Made by a program: the position numbers and the translations under genes. 64,000 nt of DNA from Vanilla planifolia (lineage: Eukaryota; Streptophyta; Magnoliopsida; Asparagales; Orchidaceae). Below, in pieces: positions 36,110 to 46,574 of the stretch. Position 1 is the stretch's first letter, and the number at the start of each line of letters is the position of its first letter. The stretch is taken from assembly GCA_023846275.1 (NCBI GenBank), contig JAIUJO010000229.1:186030-250029 (forward strand), written 5' to 3'. Under the pieces are notes generated by a model. That model did not search any database. It was given only the letters and a program-made list of their open reading frames with translations, and had not been told where the DNA came from.

Positions 36110-38450
36110 TCATTCCAAAATTTGGAACACTTTTAGGTATTATTGCAACGTGTCTTCTTTCAATTCTTAGGTTGTCCTTTTTTAGCTTAATTGTCCTTTT
36201 TTTGCTTAATTCTTCCAAAACTCCATTACCAAGGGAATAACTTTATTGCCTAATCTACTTATTTGCTTTGTTAGGATTTTAACTGGTTGTTCCTGATAAG
36301 AGATATCGAGTTGAATTTTAATTTCGTATGGGTCATACTAAACTACATGATTTGGATCATAAACATATCTTCTCAATAAAAGGCATGTAAGAGACATTGT
36401 GCTTACCTAGCACTTAAGGAGATAAGGAAACTAAATAGGAAATGAATTTAAACTTTTTTAATATATAGAAAGGCTTAATATATTTGGGAATTAGTTTATC
36501 TATCTTCCAAATCTAACAACCTTTTTTAGGTGACTCGCTTTAAGTAAAACTTGTTCACTTTTCAAGAATTTGATAATCTATGTTTTCATTAAAATATTTC
36601 TTTTGTTAGCCTTGAGCAATTTGAATCCTATTTTTGATTATTTTTATTTTCTTTATGATCTTATCAATAAAATCAACTCTAATTAATTATTTCTCACAGC
36701 TCTTAAACTTGAATAATCATGATAAACATTTCCTTTGATATAATGTTTTATAAGGAGTCATACAAATACTAGCAGGAAAGCTATTATTTTATATCAACTC
36801 TATTTAAGGTAGGTGATATTTTCATTCACTCTAATTTTATTTCAATCCTTGATATATTTTATTACTTCTTAGATTGATGAGATACTTAGAATTGTTTGTC
36901 TTAGATAACAATTGTCTAAGCTATTCATGAGTAAGGAAGAACAAACTTTCCTAAAATCTTAAAACATCATATTCATCAAGAGTAAGATCAAATTTCTATC
37001 CATCTCATATTTCCTAAATAAACTACTTGTATTGCTCATCTTATAATTGATCTTCTCTAATAGAAGTAAGTCAATTAGACCTTATCAATAACCCAATATT
37101 TTGGTACATGACTTTTGCTAGTTGTAACCTATTAAGTTCAAAAGAAACTTGTTTCTCATCCAAATGCTCAATCAAAGATTGCAAGATTGCCCTTTTAATC
37201 AATACAATGGTAATCATTTTGGCTTTTCTTGCATAATAATTCATAGTTAAGTGGTCTTTGATAAATTCTAACCAACTTTTAAATCTTAAATTTAACTTTT
37301 TTTTGTGAAAATATATTTCAATCTTTAGTAATTTATAAAAACCTCATATTTTATCCCATAAAAATAACACCTCTAAATTTTTAATGAAAACATCATGAAA
37401 GCTAATTTTAAATCATGGATATGATAGTTCTTTTAATAAGATTTTAGTTGCCTAGAGGCATTGAAAACTACTACACCATTTTGTATTAAAACACACTCCA
37501 ACCTCTAGAGTGAAACATCGCTAAAAATTTGATATTCGTCATGTCTTCTTGGTAGTATAAGAACTGAAACTGTTGTTAATTTCTCTTTCGATTTTACAAA
37601 GTTATTCTAACATTTTATGTCCCTTTCAAACTTTATTAATTTTAAAGTTAATCTAGTAAATAAGGATGCAATCAAGGAAAATCCTTGCACAAACTTTTAG
37701 TAATTATCTAGACCAAGAAAACTTTGAATCTTTGAAATTATAGTGGGTCTAAACTAATCCACATTGATAGAAATTTTTTAAAGATCAATAGTAATTCTTA
37801 CTACACTTATCACATGTCCTATGAACATAAACTTAAGACAACCAAAGCTCATATTTAGAGAGCTTGGCATATAATTAGTATTTCTTAAAGTTTGTAACAC
37901 CACATACAAATGTATAGCATGCCCATCAATAGATTTATAATATGATAGCAGTCATCAATGAAGATAATCACAAATTGATCTCAAAGTCTTCTAAAGATCA
38001 TCTATAAATATTGTAAGAATATTGGGAAAGTCGAAAGGCAATACCAAAAATTCATAGTTACCATTACAAGTCTTAAAAGCTATTTTAGCTATATTTATCT
38101 TCTTAATTTTAAACTAATGATATTTCAATCTTAAGTAAATCCTAAAAAATTCTACAAAATATTGCAATTGGTCCAACAAATTATCAATTCTTGATAGTGA
38201 GTATTTACTCTTTATCATCAATTTATTTAAATCTTGGTAATTTATACATATCCATAAATTATTGTTTATCTTTCTTTTTAATAAAAAGGATTGGTGCTCT
38301 TAGAGAGGACACACTAGGTTGAACAAAACATCTATGCAACAATTCTTAAATTTACACCTTCACCTCTTTTAATTCTATAGGTGTCATCTTCAATGAAACT
38401 TTTGATACTAATTCAACTCTAAGTATTAACTAAATTTGAAACTAAATTTC
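36110..38450 (-). pseudogene. G2 pol relic: RT, RNase H, integrase
   Basis: Minus-strand translation with frequent stops but clear Ty3 landmarks. RT: MTPIELKEVKV near 38390, YSLSRIDNLLDQLQ near 38190, YEFLVLPFDF near 38050, FIDD at 37951-37962 (catalytic motif) and IQSFLGL near 37710. RNase H: VLILPRRHDEYQIFSD near 37540, NASRQLK near 37450 and the tyrosine/histidine block after it. Integrase: the HHCC and core region (37060-36600) is poorly kept. The C-terminal part is well kept near 36290-36380, with LRRYVYDPNHVVQYDPYEI and then ISYQEQPVKIL. These enzymes would copy and integrate the element; this copy cannot. Confidence 0.88.
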
Positions 38451-38739
38451 TCTTTTAAGAGGAAGAATAAGTACTTCTTCTAACACTCACAAACCATTGG
38501 TACATCTTATGTTTTAGCAAATTTGTGGTTTACTCACACAATGGATAACATAAATCCTTCACCACCCTTAGCATTTTTTGAGCCTTAAGTGCATAAATAT
38601 TTAAGATTCTTTTTCCTCTATCAAAGAATATTACATTCTCTCCATCTGCATAGTCAAATTACTTCATTTTTCTACATAATTAATAATGGCATAATACTTA
38701 GATAATTAATCCATTCTTAAATAATAACAAATTTAGTGA

Positions 38740-40121
38740 ATGAAAAACTAAAGTAATTTAGTAGGAAACTCCTTCTTACTTAATTCTAGCTCTCCTCTAA
38801 TATATGTATCTATAAGAAACTCACACACATTGGATAATTTCATAGATAATGAATTATTCATTTGATTTAAATTAGCAAGAAATGCACCAAGCATATTGTA
38901 TGCTATAAATGAATATGGTACATTGCTATCAAATAAGACATACAAATAATTGATGAATTAAAAGTGTATCTACAATCACATTTATAGTGTGTGGAGTCTC
39001 TTGTCAAGTGATGGAACAAACTGTAAGCTGACTACCATGACCTAGTGACTGTCCTTGACCAATACTCCTTGAGGTGATTGCTGAGGTACTCCCCCTGCCT
39101 CTACTAGTGCCTCCTCTATTAGTAGTGTGACCAACACTTGGAGGGGAAGAAACTATTTTTGATTCTACCTATAGACAATTTCTAACTTATCTTAGCTCTC
39201 CATAGTTGATGCATTTGAGCTATCCATCCTTCCTGACCCAATAAACTCCAAGATTTTTTTAGCCTATCACATTGTGGGTATTGAGGTATTTTCTTCGTTA
39301 GATTTTGTGTCTATTTTACTGTCATTGGTATCAGAGTACTAACTTATCAACTATTTTCCACCTTTAACCTTTTGAAATCTTTTTTAAAGGGATTGAAACT
39401 TTTCTTTGGCACAATTATTTCTTTCTTTTTCTTTATTGCCTATTTATGAGCTTTAAAGATTTCTAATTTATGTTCCATCGACCTAGCTTGTTCCACAAGC
39501 TTAATAAAATAAATGACCTTGTAAGTGATCAAAAAGGCCTTAATAGATTCTTCTACTTCATGAAAGAACACAAAACATCTCTGATCCTTAGTACTCTTAA
39601 AGGGATTATGAGCAAGGAAGGAGAATCTTCTTTCATAGTCTATAACTAGCATATCTTCATGTTTTAAGGCTATCAGCTCCCTCTTCGTCATTTCTCTAAG
39701 TGATGGAAGAATAAATCATTTCTCATTTCTCAAAGTCTTCAATGAAGTCTTCCTACAAAATTTTCTTTATTACCAAGCATATGAGCAAAAACTTATGACA
39801 AGACTCTTACAACAAAAAGTAGTATTTTTTAACATCATTACTATGGGTGATACTTTTTTGCATCCTAATTTAAACAATCTAGTTTTTTACCTCAAAGTGA
39901 TTTGTCCCTCTAGTAAAATAGGAATATTGTATTATATAAAACTACTCTATCAACTTGTTAGCTTGGAACCCTCTCTTAAGCTCTCTTGGAAATTAAGAGA
40001 TGAGGATTGGATTATAAATGATGAACCTTGTCTCTTAGACGTCCTACTAGTTCTTCTCCCTTTTCTAGCACTAATTCATGATTCTACTCTTTCAAATCTT
40101 CTTGTGGTTCTTTTTCTCTAA
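38740..40121 (-). pseudogene. G2 gag-protease relic
   Basis: The minus-strand open frame 39691-39440 (83 codons) is a Ty3 gag core segment, with MLVIDYERRFSFLAHN and LVEQARSMEHKLEIF. Upstream, 40121-39795 contains a basic Arg/Ser-rich stretch. Downstream at about 39290-39170 a decayed zinc-knuckle region (LGVYWVRKDG, stop, LKCINYGELR) is followed by a Gly/Arg/Ser linker with NRGGTSRGRGSTSAITS. The protease relic at 38945-38748 reads VLFDSNVPYSFIAYNML, where the active-site Asp-Ser-Gly has become Asp-Ser-Asn. Gag would form the particle and protease would cleave the polyprotein. Confidence 0.83.
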
Positions 40122-40228
40122 AGAAAAAGGTATTAGGTTTTTTTCATATTCATAATTTAGCTTCTCTAAAGTAAGGTTGCATTATTATAACCAATTGAAA
40201 AAAGTCTTATGTTTAAAAGTCTTACAAC

Positions 40229-40313
40229 TGTGTATATATGTATATGTGTGTGTGTGTGTGTGTGTGTGAGTGAGTGAGTGTGTGTGTGTGTATGTATATA
40301 TATATATATATAT
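40229..40313. repeat. TG/TGAG/TA compound microsatellite
   Basis: TATATGTATA leads to (TG)n, then (TGAG)n, (TG)n and (TA)n. It occupies nearly the same place in this LTR as the start of the CA array in the other G2 LTR. Confidence 0.95.
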
Positions 40314-40539
40314 GTCAATAGTAACAAAGTATTATAATAGAGTTATAACAAATACAAATAATGCCATACCACAAAAAAGCTTACATCACCATACAATAAG
40401 AACTAAGAAATTAAAAAATCCACTTACACCATAACAATTTAGTATGTCTACATGATAACTTCGGAACATTTATTTCACATCTTTTTCTCATATCATTATA
40501 TATGATCCATGAACTATATTGATTGGAAACAATATTGAC

Positions 40540-40800
40540 TAAGTGATCCTTATTAAGCATTCTATGAACTTGTACTAGTTTGATCTTGTCTTTATACTTA
40601 TACGATCCATAATGAATACTTGGATAAAGGATTGGACAGACATTTTTTTAAGCATTTCATGGACTCAATATACTTGTTCGATCTATATTTTGTACGTTTA
40701 CAATCCATAATAAATACTTCATTTAATAGAGGATCAAATAGATGATCTTAGTTAAGTATTTCATAGACTCATCACACTTGCAGGATCATTTTGTCATAAT
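40540..40800 (+). repeat. LTR-internal tandem sub-repeats, period about 100 bp
   Basis: The block TTAAGCATT-CATGGACT-ACTTGT-GATC recurs at about 40551, 40647 and 40750. Between them ACGATCCATAATGAATACTT (near 40606) and ACAATCCATAATAAATACTT (near 40700) correspond. About 2.6 diverged units are present. Confidence 0.72.
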
Positions 40801-41243
40801 AGTACTTTGGTTAGTCGATTACCTATTAACATAGGACAAGGACTCTTCACCAGCTCCCACTATGAATTTCATACCATACAATCTACATGATCATCACACT
40901 TGGAATGCAACAATAGCCTCCTAACCTCAATACCACTAATAGTAGATCGACTTCTTCTTCAACCCAAGTAATAAATATATGGCTTAAAAATAATAATATG
41001 AATGAGATCTCACCTTTAAACATGGTTGCAACAAGGTTAAATTGAGAATTTTTTCTTTTTTCTTGAGATCCCCATTTTCCTCTTCAATTTCTTTGAATCT
41101 TCAAAAGAATTAAGTCAAAACTCCAAAGTTTTGTCTCTCTTTCTCTCTCCCTAAGATCTTCCCTTTTGGATTTCTTTACTCATTTCTCCAAGATAGTCAA
41201 TGTGCTTGATACTCAAAATCCTCTTATTAAATGGAAGGATGAG

Positions 41244-41254
41244 TTATATAATAA
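41244..41254 (-). promoter_or_regulatory. Candidate TATA box of the G2 5' LTR
   Basis: The minus strand reads TTATTATATAACTCATCC. The other LTR has the related TATTATATTAACTCATCC (near 35795-35815). Position within the LTR fits a U3 promoter; inference only. Confidence 0.3.
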
Positions 41255-41420
41255 GTTACATTTTTTTCTCATCTTTTTTTTTTAATTTGCACTAAATTCA
41301 AATGACAACAAAAATTTGCAAGCCACAAACCTATGGATTCCTCATGTCAAGAAATTATAATAGCATGCTAACATCTAAGGTTCAATCATTAAGTTTCTCA
41401 AGGTCTTTTGACGGTCTACC

Positions 41421-41521
41421 TTGACGCCGGAGCTACCTTTACGCCGGAGCTACCTTTACGCCGGAGGTAAGTTTTCGTCCCGGTCTCCGGCGTTTGCCGG
41501 AGAAGCCTTCATGCAGTAAAT
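41421..41521 (+). promoter_or_regulatory. LINE I 5' leader with 17-bp repeats and hairpin
   Basis: The unit ACGCCGGAGCTACCTTT is repeated about 2.5 times at 41424-41466. A perfect 8-bp stem with a GTTT loop (TCTCCGGC, then GCCGGAGA) spans 41484-41503, only 18 bases before the ORF1 ATG. Both lie in the leader of the RNA and could affect transcription or start-codon use. No function is shown. Confidence 0.8.
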
Positions 41522-42946
41522 ATGGGATCCGTCAACCGATCCTTTGCGGAAGTCCTAGGCGGAGGGGCAAATCCCCCGCCGTGTAAACCCCGGCGAGCCA
41601 CTCTATTCAACGGCGAGCCGGAAATAACAGTGTCTCCCGACGAAGTATCTAAACTGTTTGAACCATATAAATTGGCGTTAGTCGGCAAGTTTTCACATGG
41701 GAGACCTCCTCTTGACGTTATTCGCACTTCGATGGCCAAAGCCGGTTTCCGAGGGGCGGTCACGGTCGGGCTTCTTAACTCCCGCCATGTCCTGTTAAGG
41801 TTTGCTGTGGAGGAGGATTATTTATTCTGTTGGCTGAAGACGGTTTGGCATATTAAGGAGTTTCCTATGCGTCTTCTGAAATGGACGCCGGAATTTCGGT
41901 TTGAGGCGGAGCCGACGACTGTGCCAGTCTGGTTTTCGTTTGATAATCTACCTCTTCACCTCTTTGATAAAGCCATTTTGTTCTCTATGGCGTCGGCAAT
42001 TGGATCTCCACTCAAGGTCGACACGGCCACGGTGGCCGTTTCTCGGCCTTATGTTGCTAAGGTATGTGTTGAGCTTGATGTTACGAAGGTGCTTTCGAGA
42101 AGGATCCGGATCTCGGCACAGTCCGGCGTGGCGACTGGTGGATTCTGGCAAACTATATCATACGAAAACTTGCCAAAGTACTGCTCCCAATGTTTGACCA
42201 TTGGACACAGTAGGGAACAATGCAGAAATCGGCCCATGGCGGTGGTATCAGTACAGGAGGATAAAGGCGAGCAGCCTTTTATCGATTTGCCGCGATCGAG
42301 CTGCTCCACGCCACCTAAAATAAACTTTGAAATAGGGCAATGCTCTTCCCCTAAATCCCCGACCAAACCATCCTTCCTGGTTACCGAGAAGTCCGCGTAC
42401 GTCGCCCCAAGTCACGCCTTGCCGCTGCGGGCGTCCTCGGTTCCCTGTGAACTGGACAAGATGCTGGCCAAGGCGGCGGATTCGGATATTGACAGAACCT
42501 TGTCAGAGGAATGTTCATCGACAGCTTTACTTTACCAGCAGCCAGCTTGGTTGGAGCATAAGTTGCTTCCACAAAATCTGCAAGAAGAACTGGAGCGAAA
42601 CAGAGGTCCGGTGCCCATCTTCACGCCCTCCCCATTCCCCATGGAAATTCAAACTGGGGACACGGAATCCTCCAATATGCCGAAGCTGAGGATCACAGAC
42701 AATAATTCATCACACTCTCCCCCTAGGATGGAGCTACGAGAACAGTCGAACACGGTTGATATGGATCCCTGTTCTGGCCGATTAGAGCTCCTTGGCGAAC
42801 TTCAGCAAGCTGCTGAATTCCCGCCTCTGGCGGCCATCAAAGTTAAAAACAGAAGAACCAAAAACAGGGGAGGGACGAAAGTTGTCTCGCCTCCACACAC
42901 TCGGAGTGCGGCGGGCTCCAAGCCGCCTCCTATTCCTAATGATTAA
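41522..42946 (+). CDS. LINE I ORF1: DUF4283 and CCHC nucleic-acid-binding protein
   Basis: 474 residues from a true ATG, no internal stop. Residues about 50-200 follow the DUF4283-like pattern of plant L1 ORF1 proteins, with VPVWFSFDNLPLHLFDKA near residue 135 and VAKVCVELDV near 180. A CCHC zinc knuckle follows: C221, C224, H229, C234 within YCSQCLTIGHSREQC. The C-terminal half (235-474) is Ser/Pro-rich, probably disordered, and ends in a basic stretch. By family knowledge ORF1 proteins bind element RNA in a cytoplasmic particle with the ORF2 protein. The stop overlaps the ORF2 start codon. The first ATG was chosen because the domain follows soon after and the leader hairpin precedes it. Confidence 0.93.
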   Translation: MGSVNRSFAEVLGGGANPPPCKPRRATLFNGEPEITVSPDEVSKLFEPYKLALVGKFSHGRPPLDVIRTSMAKAGFRGAVTVGLLNSRHVLLRFAVEEDYLFCWLKTVWHIKEFPMRLLKWTPEFRFEAEPTTVPVWFSFDNLPLHLFDKAILFSMASAIGSPLKVDTATVAVSRPYVAKVCVELDVTKVLSRRIRISAQSGVATGGFWQTISYENLPKYCSQCLTIGHSREQCRNRPMAVVSVQEDKGEQPFIDLPRSSCSTPPKINFEIGQCSSPKSPTKPSFLVTEKSAYVAPSHALPLRASSVPCELDKMLAKAADSDIDRTLSEECSSTALLYQQPAWLEHKLLPQNLQEELERNRGPVPIFTPSPFPMEIQTGDTESSNMPKLRITDNNSSHSPPRMELREQSNTVDMDPCSGRLELLGELQQAAEFPPLAAIKVKNRRTKNRGGTKVVSPPHTRSAAGSKPPPIPND

Positions 42947-45900
42947 CGTCCTTTCGTGGAATGCACGCGGGGTTGGCAACAGTGCAACCCGGGGACGGCT
43001 TCGTCGGCTCGTCCTCACGAACGCCATCGACATACTTGTTTTAATCGAACCCAAAATTGGGGCTGATCGTATTGCAGCACTGGTTTCGGAACTGGGCCTG
43101 GCTGATGGCTGGCCCTTGCTCAACGGGAAGCTTTGGTTATTATGGTCTCACCGCTGTGGTTTGTCTTTGGTTCGGTCCTCCGACCAAGCGGCTTTGGTGT
43201 GTGTGGACGTGGCAGTTTCTCAGTCTATATATGTCACCGCGGTGTACGGTATGCATACTCGCAGCCTTCGCGGGTGTCTCTGGAAGTTTATTACAGAGAC
43301 CAGTGCTTTGGTCGGGGATGTTCCGTGGTGCGTCTGCGGTGATTTCAACGTCACCTTGCGGGCGCAGGATCAATGCGGGACGAAGCGGTTCTGCAGCAAG
43401 GAAGCTTACGACTTTGACGAAGCCATCTCGGCGGCTAATCTCATCATCCCATCAACAACAGGAGGGCCGTTTACATGGCAAGGGAAGCGACATGGTGCCA
43501 TTCTCCTTAAACGACTTGACTATTTTCTTTGCAATGACAGATGGATGGAAGAATTCACGAACAGTCGTGTCGAAATCCTCCCCCGCACCACCTCTGATCA
43601 TGCCCCCATTCTGTTTCGGCCGGGACAGATTTGCAGCACGCCCCCAAAACCGTTTCGTTTTCTGAACATTTGGCTGAACCACGTGAACTTCGCGGATGTC
43701 GTGTGTTCCTCCTGGCAGGCTCCTATCGCGGCAACTGGGATATTCAAACTGGTCAGGAAAATTGCGAGATTGAAGAAGGCTATTAAAGTATGGAATCGCT
43801 CGGTTTTTGGAGATCTCTTCAAGAACAGGACCATGGCTGAAAAAGCGGTGTCGGATGCAGAGGAGAAGCTAGCGATTTGCCTCTCGACGGAAGCGTCTGA
43901 GGACTTGGACAGGGCAAATAAACATCTGGCCTTAATGTTGCAGAATGAGGAGGACTACTGGCATCAGAAGGCTGGCCTTCGCTGGATGCGTGACGGGGAT
44001 GCGAACACCAAGTTTTTTCATGCATCGGTCAGGATGAAGCAACATAAACTTGGGATTCAGAAGCTTCGTCGATCGGACGACTCATGGACGGAGGGTGTGG
44101 AGGAATTATCTCGTTTTCTTCCGCTTCATTTTCAGGAACACTTCACTGGCACAAGCGGTTGTAGCCAGGCGATCGCCGACTGCTTGACTTCTTCCATGAA
44201 GAAGGTCAACACGGATTTCAACGACACTTTAACCCGGTCAACCGATGCCGTTGAACTGGAAAGAGTACTTATGTCTATGGCGGCGTCTAGTTCCCCGGGC
44301 CCGGATGGATTCACGGTGGAGTTTTACAAACTCTTTTGGGCAGTGCTGTCTGAAGACCTTGTGGAGGCCGCGAATGATTTTTTATCCGGAACTCGCATCC
44401 CAGCGGCGGTTGGCGCCACGTGGTTGTGTCTGATCCCCAAATCCCCGGCCGCGTCTTCTCCTTCCGACTTTCGCCCCATTGCCCTATGCAACGTGAATGC
44501 AAAAATCCTTTCGAAATTAGTCGCTTCTCGCCTGGCTCCTCTTCTCCCGACGATTATTTCGGAGGAACAATCGGCAGTGGTCAAAGGACGATGCATCACC
44601 GACAACATACTTTTAATGGAAGAAATGCTGACCCGGTTGAACACTCGACGTCGACATCGCAACGTCATTCTGAAGCTCGACTTCAAATCTGCATTTGACA
44701 AGGTTAACTGGTCGTTTTTGATTGCGGCGCTGCGGGCAAAGGGTTTTTGTTCGAATTTTTGTTCGATGGTTATGAATCTACTGGAGGCAACCCGTCTATC
44801 GGTTTTGCTGAATGGCTGCCCGAAAGGCTATTTTCAACCTTCCTGCGGTGTTCGGCAAGGAGACCCGCTGTCACCTGCATTATTTGCAATTGTCATCGAC
44901 GTCTTCAGTCAGAACCTGTCGAGTGCCTTCCAATCGGGGCGCATTGAATATTTTTCTTCCCCCCGGTAGTGTAGCCCGATCTCACACCTGGCGTACGCTG
45001 ATGATGTAGCCATCTTTACAACCATCCGCAAAGCTTCTCTCCGTCACCTTGCTAGAAGCATCAACACGTTCCTGAAGGCTTCCGAGTTGGACCTCAATAA
45101 GGAGAAATCGTTCGCCATACATGCCAAGTCTTCATCCTTATCTGGGAATGTTCGTGTTAAATCCATCCTGGGTTTTCCCTCGGCGAAGATGCCTTTGCTT
45201 TATTTGGGCTGCTGGCTTGATACCAGGCGTTCCCGCAGCCACCTGTTCCTACCTCTTGTTGACCGAGTGAAATCACGAATTGCATCTTGGCAAAACAAAC
45301 TCCTTTTGATGGGCGGGAAGAAAGTTCTTATTAACAATGTTTTGAGCTCGATGTCTGGGTACATTGCGGCTGCAATGGCCCCTCCCATGAAATCGGTAAG
45401 GGTGGTCAATAGCTCGCTTGCTCGCTTTTTCTGGGGCAAGACAAAGGACACAAATAATCATCATTGGGCTGCATGGCACAGGATTGCGCGGCCTGTGGAT
45501 GAACAAGGTATTGGTATAATCAATTTTGAGGTACAGGCTCTGGCGCACTCGGCGAAGCTGTAGTGGCGGCTCCTCCACACTTCTAATCTTTGGACCAAGT
45601 TTTTTTGTCAGGCGTATCTCACGAGGGAGAACCCATTCCAGCTGAAGAATCGCGTTTCTCCCGTTTGGCGTAGCCTGGTAAAATTTAGGGCGTTGATTCC
45701 GGTCTGTTCGGAGGAAGAAGATGATGGCTCACCCACAGGTTCAGCTCGGGACGCGTCGCCCGGTTCGGTTGGCGCGTTCGGTTTGATTGGCGTTTCCGGT
45801 TCGGAGCTGGACCAGATTCTTGGTTTAGTTCCATTTGGTTTGAACTTGGTGGATTAATTAAGCGGTTTGGTGGGATGGCTTGATAAATGCTCGGACCCAT

Positions 45901-46463
45901 ATGGAGGATTTTCCTTTGCAGCAGCCTATGACATCTTGAGCAAGATGACGTTACCTTCCATTCCCAAGCATTATGATAATCGACTCCTTTGGCATTCTAG
46001 AATTCCGGAAAAGGTTTCCATCTTCATGTGGCGCCTATTCAACAATGCGCTGCCTCTTCCTTTGAACTTACAAAAGATGAATATCTCACTGGCGTCGAAA
46101 TGCCCTTTCTGCCCCGACGTGGACACAATGGAACATATCTTTTGGCACTGTCGTATGGTATACCCAACTTGGCAGTGGTTTGGCCATACCCTGGAGGTCT
46201 ATGATCAAACTAATCTCCTTGAGCTGGTGCAACATTGGTGGTCATGCAAATCCTCTCTCAAATCACTTGCATTTTCAATTCCAGCAGCAATATGTTGGTT
46301 TGCTTGGAAGACAAGGAATGCGGCACTCTTCTCAGGCACATGCTGTAGGCCAGACAAGTTTCAGTGGGAAGTCCAAATTTTCTTAATTTCTATGTACCAC
46401 ATGCGAGCTGGGAAACTCCTTGGCATTGAAAGTCTCCTTCTTAGGAGACTGGGTCTTATATAA
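42939..46463 (+). pseudogene. LINE I ORF2: endonuclease-reverse transcriptase with three stops
   Basis: One frame of about 1,174 codons from ATG 42939, which overlaps the ORF1 stop (ATGATTAA). Residues 1-225 are an APE-type endonuclease, with N8 in SWNARG, E37 in LIEPK, D135 and N137 in GDFN, and D220 and H221 in SDHAPI. RT spans about 435-730: SPGPDGF near 451, motif A aspartate D581 in KLDFKSAFDKV, GVRQGDPLSP near 638, and YADD 686-689. A zf-RVT finger (C1055, C1058, H1066, C1071) lies near the C-terminus. There is no RNase H. In-frame stops occur at codons 677 (TAG, 44967), 875 (TAG, 45561) and 973 (TAA, 45855). The first falls nine codons before YADD, so the protein is truncated. Function by family: target-primed reverse transcription in the nucleus. 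Confidence 0.94.
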
Positions 46464-46500
46464 TATTTCTATCAGTAATAAAAAAAAAGGACGTTATATA

Positions 46501-46503
<3 letters not shown>

Positions 46504-46571
<68 letters not shown>
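46504..46571. repeat. (TA)n microsatellite at the LINE I 3' end
   Basis: About 34 TA units between the LINE I A-rich tail and the point where the G2 LTR resumes. It may have grown from the element tail. Open frames of Tyr-Ile repeats across it are artefacts. Confidence 0.95.

Positions 46572-46574
<3 letters not shown>

Larger units (their letters stand above)
40178..41404 (-). repeat. G2 5' LTR, inner part (copy E, first half)
   Basis: Starts TGCATTATTATAACC beside a very degenerate primer-site-like sequence (40160-40177) and ends where LINE I begins. It carries a TG/TA microsatellite, about 100-bp sub-repeats and a pyrimidine-rich segment. The outer 112 bp continue beyond the LINE at 46572. 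Confidence 0.75.
41405..46500 (+). mobile_element. LINE I: near-intact plant L1 retrotransposon
   Basis: Non-LTR element with a short 5' leader, ORF1 (41522-42946), ORF2 (42939-46463) and a very short 3' tail ending in an A-run (about 46480-46489). It is visibly GC-richer than everything around it. It interrupts the G2 LTR, since the LTR alignment breaks at about 41404 and resumes at 46572. Both ORFs are in the same orientation and overlap. ORF2 has three in-frame stops and no frameshift visible. A (TA)n tract separates the tail from the resumed LTR. Clear target-site duplications were not found; the left edge is set by the composition change and LTR alignment. Confidence 0.95.

Noticed and set aside
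42792-42938. ORF2 start at 42792, 49 codons upstream
   Set aside because: The codon there is TTG, and the endonuclease begins at the ATG at 42939; plant L1 ORF2 proteins start right before the SWN motif.
41509-45900. Many antisense and shifted open frames across LINE I
   Set aside because: They are shadows of ORF1 and ORF2 in GC-richer coding DNA; none shows a domain.
45867-46463. Separate 198-residue gene with a zinc finger
   Set aside because: It begins at TTG and is the same frame as ORF2 after the TAA at 45855, so it is the ORF2 C-terminus.
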